From: Leifsonia sp. 71-9
Lineage (GTDB): Bacteria > Actinomycetota > Actinomycetes > Actinomycetales > Microbacteriaceae
Length of the DNA stretch: 64,000 nt
Reading direction: 5' to 3'
NCBI RefSeq assembly: GCF_001898805.1
Contig: NZ_MKVJ01000021.1
Coordinates: forward strand, 506,529-570,528
Below, in pieces: positions 16,915 to 24,765 of this stretch. Both the position numbers and the translations under genes were made by a program. The notes under the pieces were generated by a model. The model made no database searches. It saw nothing but the letters and a program-made list of their open reading frames with translations, and had not been told where the DNA came from. Position 1 is the stretch's first letter; each line of letters begins with the position of its first letter.

Positions 16915-18043
16915 CCGGGACGGCGACACCACCCCGCAGCGCACCGTGCGCGTCGGCGTGGTCGGCCTCGGCAAGATGGGCCTCTCCCACCTGTCGATGA
17001 TCAACGCCCACCCGGACGTCAGGGTGGAGGCGGTCGTCGACTCGGCCGGCTACCTGCTCGACGTGCTGTCCAAGTACACAGGGATGGCGACCTTCGGCTC
17101 CATCGACGCCATGCTCGCCGGAACGACGGTGGACGCCGTGGTGGTCGCGACCCCGACCCGCCTGCACGCGCCGATGGTGCGCTCCCTGCTCGACGCCGGC
17201 GTCGACGTCTTCTGCGAGAAGCCGCTCAGCCTGTCGGCCGCCGACTCGGAGGAGCTGACGGCGCTCGCCGCAGCGAAGGGACGGGTCACCCAGGTGGGCT
17301 ACCACAACCGCTTCGTCGGCGCTTTCCGCGAGGTCAAGCGCCTGCTCGACCTCGGGGCGATCGGCCGGGTCACGCACCTGCAGGCGGAGGCGTACGGCCC
17401 CGTCGTCCTGCGCGGCAAGGGCGGCACCTGGCGCAGCGACCGCAACGAGGGCGGAGGCGCCCTGTACGACTACGCCGCCCACCCGCTCGACCTCATGAGC
17501 TGGTACGCGGGCGAGATCGAGGGCGTCGGCGGGACCGTGCTCGAATCGGTGTTCTCGGCCTCCACCGAGGATCAGGTCTACGGCACCCTCTACTTCGCCG
17601 ACGGCGTGAGCGGCCAGCTCTCCGTCGACTGGTCCGACGAATCGTTCCGCAAGATGACGACCCAGCTCACCATCACGGGCACGGCCGGCCGCATCCACGC
17701 CGACCGCCAGGAATGCCAGGTGTACCTGCGCGACACCGCGCCCGAGGTCCCGGGCTACACGCGCGGCTGGAACGTGCGCTACACCACCGAGCTCACCGAC
17801 CCGGTCTGGTTCTACCTGCGCGGCGAGGAGTACAGCGCACAGCTCGACTACTTCGTCCAGAGCGTGCTCACCCGCAGGACGGACGGCCTCAACTCGTTCG
17901 CGAGCGCCCGGGCGACCGACCGCGCGCTCGCCCTGCTCACCGCGGACGCGAGCGCGCCCCGGATCACCGCCGGCGACGGCTCCCGCCCCGCGCCCGCCTC
18001 CCCGCCCGCGCGCCGCCCCCGCTTCACTTGGAGAAGACGATGA
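16880..18043 (+). CDS. Gfo/Idh/MocA-family NAD(P)-dependent oxidoreductase
   Basis: This 387-residue protein has the Rossmann signature VRVGVVGLGKMGLSHL (about 24-39), then VVVATPTRLHAPMV and the conserved VFCEKPLSLS with the catalytic-site Lys. A C-terminal alpha/beta domain contains GGGALYDYAAHPLDLM (His in the active site). Such enzymes oxidise or epimerise sugars, sugar-nucleotides or inositols. ATG 16880 lies inside the end of the glycosyltransferase gene. The stop overlaps the next start (ATGA), so these two genes probably act on the same intermediate. The last about 25 residues are Pro/Arg-rich and unconserved-looking. Confidence 0.88.
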   Translation: MTIDAPSTRPADRDGDTTPQRTVRVGVVGLGKMGLSHLSMINAHPDVRVEAVVDSAGYLLDVLSKYTGMATFGSIDAMLAGTTVDAVVVATPTRLHAPMVRSLLDAGVDVFCEKPLSLSAADSEELTALAAAKGRVTQVGYHNRFVGAFREVKRLLDLGAIGRVTHLQAEAYGPVVLRGKGGTWRSDRNEGGGALYDYAAHPLDLMSWYAGEIEGVGGTVLESVFSASTEDQVYGTLYFADGVSGQLSVDWSDESFRKMTTQLTITGTAGRIHADRQECQVYLRDTAPEVPGYTRGWNVRYTTELTDPVWFYLRGEEYSAQLDYFVQSVLTRRTDGLNSFASARATDRALALLTADASAPRITAGDGSRPAPASPPARRPRFTWRRR

Positions 18044-18990
18044 CCACCTCCGCTCAAGGAGACCGCCCGATCGCAGCCCCCGCGCCCGCGTCCGCCGCGC
18101 CCGCCGCGCCTGCCGCCCTCGACCGGCTGCTGCTCGGCGACAACCAGTTCTTCGGCGTCAACCACATGTCCGAGGAGAAGGCGCGGGCGCAGGCCATGCG
18201 CTTCCAGCACGTCGACGCGATCATGGAGGTGATCGACGCCGCGTACGACGAGGGCATCACGACCTTCATGTGCACGACCCACGATCGCATCGCCGAGGTC
18301 GCCGACCGGGTCCGCGCCGAGCCGGCCCGCTACGCGGACTTCGCGTTCCTGCCGAGCATGCCCTACGCGCACAAGTACGCCGACGCGGTCACCGAGTCCG
18401 GCATGCTGGGCGCGATCCGCCGGTTCCTGCCCGAGGAGGGCATCGTGAACGCGACGCTGCGCGGAGGCCGGGCGCTCGCCCGCAAGGACATCGAGGGCAT
18501 CATCACCCTGCTCGTCGACGCCGAGCTCGCCATGTTCCGCGGGACGCGCACCCCCGTCGTCTGGCTGCAGAACGTGGTCGTCGACCTCCTGCTCGGTCTC
18601 GGCTTCCGCGACGCCTTCGGGGTGTTCGCCGAGCATGTCCGGTCCCGCTACGGCGCCGAGCCCGGCTTCATCACGATGAATCTGCCGCTGTGCCTCGACG
18701 TGCTCGCCGACCAGGGCATCGAGAACCCGCTGGTGTGCTCCAACATCAACAAGATCGGCTTCCGGATGTCCGGCGGCGTGGAGGCCTACCGTCGCGTCCT
18801 CGACGAGCGCCCGTTCCGCGCCGTCGCCATGAGCGTCTTCGCCTCGGGCGCCATCCCGCCGCGCGAGGCGATCGAGTGGCTCGCCGCGCAGCCGAACGTG
18901 GAGTCGATCGTGTTCGGCGCCTCGACCCGGGCGCACCTCGCCTCGACGAAGGCGCTAGTGGACGAGTACTTCCCGGCTCGCGTCGCCTGA
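18040..18990 (+). CDS. Aldo-keto-reductase-like TIM-barrel protein, function unknown
   Basis: This 316-residue protein has an Ala/Pro-rich start (about 1-25), then LLLGDNQFFGVNHMSEEKA. The end, VESIVFGASTRAHLASTKALVDEYF, resembles the cofactor-binding end of aldo-keto reductases. The usual Asp-Tyr-Lys-His tetrad pattern is not clear: GITTFMCTTHDR stands where FDTAxxYG is expected. A typical NADPH aldehyde reductase is therefore doubtful. It is ATGA-coupled to the Gfo/Idh oxidoreductase and overlaps the convergent GT4 gene by 36 bases. A role in making an unusual sugar or alditol for the polysaccharide is the simplest inference. Confidence 0.6.
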   Translation: MTTSAQGDRPIAAPAPASAAPAAPAALDRLLLGDNQFFGVNHMSEEKARAQAMRFQHVDAIMEVIDAAYDEGITTFMCTTHDRIAEVADRVRAEPARYADFAFLPSMPYAHKYADAVTESGMLGAIRRFLPEEGIVNATLRGGRALARKDIEGIITLLVDAELAMFRGTRTPVVWLQNVVVDLLLGLGFRDAFGVFAEHVRSRYGAEPGFITMNLPLCLDVLADQGIENPLVCSNINKIGFRMSGGVEAYRRVLDERPFRAVAMSVFASGAIPPREAIEWLAAQPNVESIVFGASTRAHLASTKALVDEYFPARVA

Positions 18991-20160
18991 CCGGCGGCGG
19001 TGCTCGCGGGTGCGGACGGCCCCCCGCACCGCGGCGGCGATCTCGGTGCGGTAGCGGCCCAGTGTGAAGCGCTGCAGGGCGGAGGCGCGTGCGTCCTCGG
19101 CCAGCCGGTGAGCGAGCTCCGGGGAGTCGAGCAGCGCCTCCACGGCGTCCGCCATCGCCCGGGGGTCGGCGGGCTCGACCAGCAGGCCGGTCACGCCGTC
19201 CTCGATCGACTCGAGATGCCCGAGCGCCGCCGCGGCGACCACGGGGCGGCGGGCGAACTGCGCCTCCACCACCGCGTTGCCGAACGGCTCCCGCAGCGAG
19301 GGGGCGAGGACGATGTCCGCGCGCTCCAGCGCCGGCCAGATCGGCGAGACGTAGCCGGGGAAGGACACGTGCCCGCGCAGATCCGGTCGGTCCGCGCGCT
19401 CGCGCAGCTGCTGCTCGTACCACTCGTAGCCGTCGAAGGGGGTGCCCACCAGCTCGAGGCGCACGTCGCGGCCGCGGGCGCGCAGCAGAGCGGCCGCCTC
19501 CAGAGCGACATCCGGCGCCTTGCGCGGGGACAGGCGGGCGACGACGCTGAGCGTGACCGGACCGTCGTGGGGTCGCACGGGCGCGGGCTCGGCGGGCGGC
19601 TCGGTCACGCCGTTGTAGACCGGGACCGTCCGCCGGCCGAGCCGGGGCACGGCCGCGGTCAGCGCCTCCGTCGACGCACGGCTGATCGAGATGATCCGGT
19701 TCGCCAGCAGCAGCGGGGCGTTGAGCGCGAACCGCACGAGCCGGCCGTCCGTCGTCTCGGCCTCGTGGACGTGGCACACGACGGGCACCTTCGCCTGCCG
19801 GGCCGCGACGATCCACCAGGGCAGCGTGACCGTGTTGACGTAGACGACGTCCGGGGCGAGCGAACGGATCAGGGCGCGCAGCCAGCCGATGGAGCGCACG
19901 CCGCGCCAGCCGAGCGACACGACGCCGCCGACGGACGCGTCCGCACGGCGGAGCACCGGGAACGGATGGATCATCACGTCCGCGCCGCGCCCCTTCAGCC
20001 GCTCCGCGAGCGGCCCCTCGGCGCCGAGCACCGCCAGCACGTCGAAGCCGTCCTCGACGAGCGCCTGGACGCTCTCGAGCAGCTGCAGGTCGGAGCCGTA
20101 CAGATCGCCGGACGGATTCGCGACGAGCGCGAGCGGCCGGCGTTCAGCGGGTGCGTGCAT
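18955..20160 (-). CDS. GT4-family glycosyltransferase
   Basis: This 401-residue protein shows N-domain NPSGDLYGSDLQLLESV and VYVNTVTLPWW, then C-domain LSVVARLSPRKAPDVALEAA and APSLREPFGNAVVEAQFARRPVVAA. The EPFGxxxxE segment is the classic GT4 donor-binding motif. ATG 20160 lies 17 bases inside the upstream CDP-alcohol transferase gene. It is the last gene of a three-gene minus-strand operon headed by the initiating sugar transferase, so it probably adds an early sugar of the repeat unit. Confidence 0.9.
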   Translation of the reverse strand: MHAPAERRPLALVANPSGDLYGSDLQLLESVQALVEDGFDVLAVLGAEGPLAERLKGRGADVMIHPFPVLRRADASVGGVVSLGWRGVRSIGWLRALIRSLAPDVVYVNTVTLPWWIVAARQAKVPVVCHVHEAETTDGRLVRFALNAPLLLANRIISISRASTEALTAAVPRLGRRTVPVYNGVTEPPAEPAPVRPHDGPVTLSVVARLSPRKAPDVALEAAALLRARGRDVRLELVGTPFDGYEWYEQQLRERADRPDLRGHVSFPGYVSPIWPALERADIVLAPSLREPFGNAVVEAQFARRPVVAAAALGHLESIEDGVTGLLVEPADPRAMADAVEALLDSPELAHRLAEDARASALQRFTLGRYRTEIAAAVRGAVRTREHRRRSGDASREVLVH

Positions 20161-20917
20161 CGAGGGCCTCCAGATCGCGGAACCACTTGCGCAGGGCCAC
20201 GACCAGGTACAGCGCGTTCGCCGCGAAGAACGCCGTGTAGACCCAGAAGAAGACGAGCGGCCAGCCGGCCAGGACGAACGCGAGGCAGAGGAACCCGTAG
20301 TCCATCGGCAGCGCTGCGAGCGCGCGCACGGGCGTGCTGCGTCCGGCATCGCTGCCGGCGCTCGCGGCGGGCGTCCAGCCGCGGGAGCGCTTGAGCTGCT
20401 CGTTCAGGATGATCGTGAAGAACACCACGGTCGCGACGACGCTGTAGCCGATCGGGATGAGCAGGGCGCCGGCGGGGATCGGGTACCAGCGGAAGAACAT
20501 GATGAGCACCGCCAGGTGCAGGCTCGCGATCTTCGTGGCGTCCACGACGTGATCCAGCCATTCGCCCGAGAGCGACCCTCCGCCGCGCAGTCGCGCGAGC
20601 TGGCCGTCCGCGGAGTCGAACGCGTAGCCGACGGCCAGCGCCAGCCAGACCAGCAGGCCGGTCCACCACTGGGGGGCGGCGGTCGCGAGCAGGACGATGC
20701 CCGCGAACGTGAAGCACGCGCTGATCGCGGTCACGGCGTTCGGGGTGAGCCCGGCGCGGAACGCGAACGCGGCGAGGTGGCGGCCGATCGGCCGGTTCAC
20801 GTAGATGGAGTAGCCGGGCGCCCCGCGGGTCCGCACCTTCTGCGCGGACGAGAGCTGGGCGACGATGGCGCGGTGACTGCGGCCTCCGGCGCCCGGCGCC
20901 GCCGTTCCGGCCGACAT
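20144..20917 (-). CDS. CDP-alcohol phosphatidyltransferase-family membrane enzyme
   Basis: This 257-residue protein with about six membrane segments carries the complete family signature DG-x2-AR-x8-G-x3-D-x3-D (starting DGQLARLRGGG, near residue 97). Its aspartates bind metal and activate the alcohol acceptor. The reaction class is transfer of a phospho-alcohol from a CDP-linked donor with release of CMP. Its start overlaps the stop of the sugar transferase (TGATG). Placement between two glycan genes suggests a specialised role, for example phosphodiester decoration or a lipid anchor, rather than bulk phospholipid synthesis. No dedicated cytidylyltransferase is in the window. Confidence 0.85.
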   Translation of the reverse strand: MSAGTAAPGAGGRSHRAIVAQLSSAQKVRTRGAPGYSIYVNRPIGRHLAAFAFRAGLTPNAVTAISACFTFAGIVLLATAAPQWWTGLLVWLALAVGYAFDSADGQLARLRGGGSLSGEWLDHVVDATKIASLHLAVLIMFFRWYPIPAGALLIPIGYSVVATVVFFTIILNEQLKRSRGWTPAASAGSDAGRSTPVRALAALPMDYGFLCLAFVLAGWPLVFFWVYTAFFAANALYLVVALRKWFRDLEALDARTR

Positions 20918-22449
20918 CAGTACGCCCCCACCGGATGCGTCAGCACCTTGACGGTCCGCCACATGATCACGAGGTCGCCGGTGAGCGACCAGTTCTCGAC
21001 GTAGTAGAGATCGAGCCGCACGCTCTCCTCCCAGGAGAGGTCGGACCGCCCGTTCACCTGCCACATCCCGGTCAGTCCCGGCTTGATGTAGAGGCGGCGG
21101 TGCACGTGGTTCGCGTAGCCCGCGACCTCGGAGCGCAGCGGCGGACGCGGGCCGACGAGGCTCATGTCGCCGAGGAAGACGTTGACCAGCTGGGGCAGCT
21201 CGTCGAGCGAGTACTTGCGCAGGATGCGCCCGATCTTCGTCACGCGGGGGTCGTCGTGCATCTTGAACAGCAGGCCCTGGCCCTCGTTGGCCGCCTGGAG
21301 GGACGCCAGGCGCGCCTCCGCGTCCAGCACCATCGACCGGAACTTGAACATCCGGAAGGTCTCGCCGTTGCGGCCGACGCGCTCCTGGCTGAAGATCACG
21401 GGGCCGTGGTCGTCGAGCCGCACCGCGACCGCCACGATCAGGAACAGCGGCGACAGGATCAGGAGCGCGATCCCGGCGACGAAGAAGTCGAACGCGCGCT
21501 TGAGCACGTGCTTGCCGCCCTCGAACTGCGGGATCTCCACGTGGATGAGGGGGAGCCCCTCGACCGGACGGAAGTGGATGCGCGGGCCGGCCACGTCGGT
21601 CAGCGGCGACGCGAGCACCAGCTCGGTCGCCGTCCCCTCGAGCTGCCAGGCGAGCTTGCGGACGAACCCGCCACCGCTGACGGCGGGCCCGGCGACGATC
21701 ACGGTGTCGGCGCCGAGCCGCGCCGCGGCCGCCGACACCCCGTCCAGATCGGACACGATCGGCACCTCGCGCTCCGGCGACGAGATGCGGCGGCTCAGCT
21801 CCGCATCCTTCTTGGCGCCCTTGCGCTTGCCGGTGTCGAGAGCGGCACCCACGACGTTGTAGGCCGCTCCCGACTTCTGATGGATCTGCCGCACGACGTA
21901 GTCCACGTCGTCGAACCGGCCGACGACGAGGGCGCGCGACAGATAGTGGTCGAAGGTCCGCTGGCGGATCAGCCAGCGCCGCCACAGCCAGCGGGTGAAC
22001 AGGACGCCCGTCATCCCGACCGGGAGGGCGACGATGAAGTAGCCGCGCGCGATGTCGACTTTCGCGACGAGGAAGAAGATCGCGAGCAGCCCGAACGTCG
22101 TGGCCGTCGCCGCCACCACCCGCCGGTACTCGCTCACGCCGACGCCGACCACCCGCGCGTCGCGGGTGTGATAGGTCGCCAGGGCGAAGAGCCAGGTGCC
22201 CGCGATGATGAGGGAGAGGTAGATGTAGTCGACGTGCAGGCCGGACGCCGGCACGTCCGCGTCGTCGAAGCCGAAGCGCAGGAAGATCGCACCGATCGTC
22301 GTGGCGAGGATGATCGCCGTGTCGCTGGCCAGCAGGCGGTAGCGGTAGAGCCGGGCCCACGAGCGCTCGGAGCTCAGCGGGAGGGTGTGCCGTGCGACGC
22401 CCTCGGCGGTCGCGCCGTGGCCCGCGAGGCGCGGCCTGACGACGGTCAT
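20917..22449 (-). CDS. Initiating undecaprenyl-phosphate sugar phosphotransferase (WbaP/CpsE type)
   Basis: This 510-residue polyprenyl glycosylphosphotransferase has an N-terminal group of about four membrane helices (40-155), a CoA-binding-like cytosolic domain (about 170-300) and the catalytic domain from KRAFDFFVAGIALL (317-330). Catalytic motifs are KFRSM (369-373), SLDELPQL (414-421), LGDMSLVGPRP (426-436) and KPGLTGMWQVNGRS (456-469). It should transfer a hexose-1-phosphate to undecaprenyl phosphate and so start the repeat unit. GGGGAGG lies nine bases before ATG 22449. It heads an operon with a 390-bp leader. Confidence 0.93.
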   Translation of the reverse strand: MTVVRPRLAGHGATAEGVARHTLPLSSERSWARLYRYRLLASDTAIILATTIGAIFLRFGFDDADVPASGLHVDYIYLSLIIAGTWLFALATYHTRDARVVGVGVSEYRRVVAATATTFGLLAIFFLVAKVDIARGYFIVALPVGMTGVLFTRWLWRRWLIRQRTFDHYLSRALVVGRFDDVDYVVRQIHQKSGAAYNVVGAALDTGKRKGAKKDAELSRRISSPEREVPIVSDLDGVSAAAARLGADTVIVAGPAVSGGGFVRKLAWQLEGTATELVLASPLTDVAGPRIHFRPVEGLPLIHVEIPQFEGGKHVLKRAFDFFVAGIALLILSPLFLIVAVAVRLDDHGPVIFSQERVGRNGETFRMFKFRSMVLDAEARLASLQAANEGQGLLFKMHDDPRVTKIGRILRKYSLDELPQLVNVFLGDMSLVGPRPPLRSEVAGYANHVHRRLYIKPGLTGMWQVNGRSDLSWEESVRLDLYYVENWSLTGDLVIMWRTVKVLTHPVGAY

Positions 22450-22462
22450 GCCACTGCCTCCC

Positions 22463-22478
22463 CGGCTCCATGGAGCCG
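22463..22478. promoter_or_regulatory. 16-bp perfect palindrome next to the sugar-transferase ribosome site
   Basis: CGGCTCCATGGAGCCG is a perfect palindrome immediately upstream (minus strand) of the GGGGAGG ribosome site. It could be an operator or an RNA stem that controls access to the start. Confidence 0.4.
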
Positions 22479-22490
22479 AAGCAGGGAGCC

Positions 22491-22538
22491 GGCGGTGGTG
22501 TGGGGGTAGCCGCGGTCTCGAACGGCATCACCACCGCC
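22491..22538 (-). promoter_or_regulatory. Long inverted repeat in the sugar-transferase leader
   Basis: GGCGGTGGTG at 22491-22500 is perfectly complementary to CACCACCGCC at 22529-22538, enclosing 28 bases that hold a smaller GCCG/CGGC pair. In the minus-strand transcript this would form a stable stem about 40-90 bases before the start codon. Confidence 0.45.
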
Positions 22539-22769
22539 GACTCCGGTCCGGAGGGGCCGCCCGTGGGTCCGCGCACGTCGCGCGCCCCCGGGGCGGAGGG
22601 GGGTGAACGCGGGAAGCGCTCGGCATGGCGGAATCGGGTACACGGTCGGTCCCCTGCGGGTAGGGTGCTTCTTCTTCGGGTAGTGCGAACCGATGGGAAG
22701 CCGGCGCCCGGGTGCAACTTCGGGTCGTTCAGGTGCCGTAAAGTGACTGTTCCTCACCTATTCACAAAA

Positions 22770-22790
22770 GTGAGAATACATCGTTTTCAC
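22770..22790 (+). promoter_or_regulatory. GTGAG-type motif in the sugar-transferase promoter region
   Basis: The site reads GTGAGAA-TACATCG-TTTTCAC, a near-palindrome with seven-base arms. Its first 19 bases match the minus-strand motif at 6287-6308 at 16 positions. A second nested dyad, ATTCAC-AAAA-GTGAGAAT, overlaps its left edge. Orientation relative to the operon differs from the other copies. Confidence 0.45.
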
Positions 22791-22841
22791 AGACTCGCGT
22801 CACCCGCTTTCGGGGGGTGAGGATTTCTCGACTCCTGAATA

Positions 22842-23555
22842 CTACCCCAGAGGCTGGATCAGCTGCGGCCCGTCGTCCTTCGTCGAGAACGACGCGATCC
22901 GGTCGAATCGCAGGGTCTGGGCCTCCGCCACGCCCGCGGCGACCGCCTCGTCGACGAGCGCCTGATCGCCGACGATCGACGGGTCGATCCAGTGCAGCCA
23001 CAGCTCCTCGGGCAGGATCACCGGGTTGCGGTCGTGGATGTCGGCCAGCGTCTGCACGGCGTCGGAGGTCAGGATCGTGGCGGTCAGCACCCACCGGTCC
23101 GGGTCGTCCTCGGCCTTCGAATGATCGCGCCACCAGGAGTACAGGCCGGCGAAGCCCATCAGCTGGTCGTCGGGGTAGCGGATGAAGTAGGGGGCCTTGT
23201 GCCCCTTCTCGCCCTGCCACTCGTAGTAGCCGCGCGCGAGCACGATCGCCCGGTGCGACTGCACCGGCTTGCGCCAGGTCGACTTCTCGACGATCCCCTC
23301 GGCCCGGGCGTTGAAGGTCGGGAACTTCAGCTTGAGCTCCTTCGACCAGCCCGGCACGAGAGACCAGTGGGCGCGCTCGAACCGCAGCTCCCTGTCCTTC
23401 GCGGAGTCGATCAGCACCGGGACGTCTTCGGTGGGGGCGATGTTGTACGCCTCCTCCCAGTCGGCGCGCCAGTCCTCCGGCCGCCTCCCGGTGCGCTCCA
23501 CGAACTCGGTGATCTCGGCGTTGACCCTGTCGTCCATCGCGAACCTGCCGCACAT
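22842..23555 (-). CDS. HMCES/YedK (SRAP) abasic-site processing protein
   Basis: This 237-residue protein starts MCGRF, so Cys2 becomes the N-terminal residue that forms a thiazolidine crosslink with abasic sites in single-stranded DNA. Other active-site elements are FNARAEG with Asn82, YYEW with Glu112, and IHDRNPVIL with His174; the more usual wording has Met where Asn177 is. The full family length is present. It protects replication forks from abasic lesions. It is unrelated to the EPS genes beside it. Confidence 0.95.
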   Translation of the reverse strand: MCGRFAMDDRVNAEITEFVERTGRRPEDWRADWEEAYNIAPTEDVPVLIDSAKDRELRFERAHWSLVPGWSKELKLKFPTFNARAEGIVEKSTWRKPVQSHRAIVLARGYYEWQGEKGHKAPYFIRYPDDQLMGFAGLYSWWRDHSKAEDDPDRWVLTATILTSDAVQTLADIHDRNPVILPEELWLHWIDPSIVGDQALVDEAVAAGVAEAQTLRFDRIASFSTKDDGPQLIQPLG

Positions 23556-23601
23556 GCGGGCAAGCGTACCCGCGACCGCCGACGGTCCGCGCGTCCGAGG
23601 G

Positions 23602-24723
23602 TCAGCGGGGCAGGCTCCGTGCCGCCGCGTCCGCGGTCGTGGCCGTCGTGATGCGCAGGAAGACGATGATCCAGCTGAAGATCAGCACGGCGGCCACCAG
23701 CTCGACCGCGGTCAGGTTGTAGTCCCCGATCGCGAAGAGCACGGCGACGAGCGCGATCACGGCGAGGAACGCCCAGCCGAGCACGACGAAGGCGCGGGGC
23801 AGCGCGGGCAGGAGCCAGCGCAGCCCGATCACGAGCGCGCAGAACACGATCACCATGCCGGTGGCGACGGTGTTGTGGACGAGGAGGAACTCGTTCACGG
23901 GGAAGAGTCCGACGCAGGCGAGCAGGACGCCGATCACGATCAGGGCGGTCCGCACGCGCAGCTCGCCCCGGGCCGGAGCCCGGCCGTCGGTGCCGGAGGA
24001 GGCGGTCGCGTACCGGGCGATCGCGGTCACGAGCACGCCCGCGACGATGACGGTGAGGTTGAACGTCATCCCGGAGATGTCGTCGGTCATGCCGAGCGCG
24101 CTGAGGTTCTGCTTCCACCAGTGCGGGTCGGAGGCGGTGATCATGCTCGTCAGCGCTCCCAGCACGAGGAAGACCGCGAGCACGGTGGAGAGCAGCAGCG
24201 GGTTCATCTTCGCCGCCGACAGGAAGACGTAGTACGCGCTGACCGCAGCGGCCGTGGCGACGAGCAGCGAGCCGGGGAACGAGAAGACGAACGCGTCCTG
24301 GAAGCTGCGGGCGAGGACGAAGCCCAGCACGGCCCACAGGAGCAGCACGACGATGGCGTGGGCCACGGCGATCGCGACGGTGTCGAACACCTCGACCGCG
24401 ACGTCCATCCGCGACCGCGCTCCGGCCGGAGCCGAGCCGAACCAGGGGATGCGCCACGCGGCCACCCGCCCCCCGGCGTAGGCGAGCAGCGCGACGATGC
24501 CGCCCGCGACGGCCGCGAACTCCCCGATCGAGCCGGCGCCCGAGATGGACAGGTGGCGGCCGCCGAAGACGATCAGGGCGACGACCCCGACGAGGACGAA
24601 CGCCAGTGTGCCGACGCCGAGCGCGACGGACTCCACGGACGAGGCGCGCAGGAGGGCGGGGCGCTCGGCGGCGAGGAGGCCGGCGCCGCCGTCGGCGTCG
24701 GGATGGGTGTCGGATGCCCGCAT
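23602..24723 (-). CDS. DUF998-family integral membrane protein
   Basis: This 373-residue protein has about ten hydrophobic segments. The central DPHWWKQNLSALGMTDDISGMTFNLTV is the DUF998 hallmark (HWW...LS.LG...FN). The N-terminal about 30 residues are cytoplasmic and charged. Its function is not established; the family is widespread in actinobacteria. It lies between the HMCES and GT39 genes on the same strand with short gaps (46 and 42 bases) and could be co-transcribed with GT39. Confidence 0.75.
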   Translation of the reverse strand: MRASDTHPDADGGAGLLAAERPALLRASSVESVALGVGTLAFVLVGVVALIVFGGRHLSISGAGSIGEFAAVAGGIVALLAYAGGRVAAWRIPWFGSAPAGARSRMDVAVEVFDTVAIAVAHAIVVLLLWAVLGFVLARSFQDAFVFSFPGSLLVATAAAVSAYYVFLSAAKMNPLLLSTVLAVFLVLGALTSMITASDPHWWKQNLSALGMTDDISGMTFNLTVIVAGVLVTAIARYATASSGTDGRAPARGELRVRTALIVIGVLLACVGLFPVNEFLLVHNTVATGMVIVFCALVIGLRWLLPALPRAFVVLGWAFLAVIALVAVLFAIGDYNLTAVELVAAVLIFSWIIVFLRITTATTADAAARSLPR

Positions 24724-24765
24724 GCCACCGAGCCTAGAGGTCGTCGGGCGCGCCGGGGCGGCAGG

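Larger units (their letters stand above)
22450..22841. other. 392-bp non-coding leader/promoter region of the sugar-transferase operon
   Basis: No convincing gene is seen here. The half near the sugar transferase is GC-rich with inverted repeats (22463-22478 and 22491-22538). The half near the HMCES stop is AT-richer, with CACCTATTCACAAAAG followed by the GTGAG-type motif at 22770. GGGTAG occurs twice around 22655-22690. The likely reading is a promoter near 22740-22840 on the minus strand and a structured 5' leader of up to about 320 nucleotides. Confidence 0.55.

Noticed and set aside
20144-20917. CDP-alcohol transferase as a housekeeping phosphatidylglycerol or phosphatidylinositol synthase
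   Set aside because: The family motif alone cannot separate these. Co-translation with the EPS initiating transferase and a GT4 gene argues for a specialised role, so no housekeeping symbol was given.
22470-22820. A 116-codon open frame in the sugar-transferase leader
   Set aside because: Composition is Gly/Pro/Arg-rich, no ribosome site or homologous motif was seen, and it overlaps strong inverted repeats and the promoter zone.
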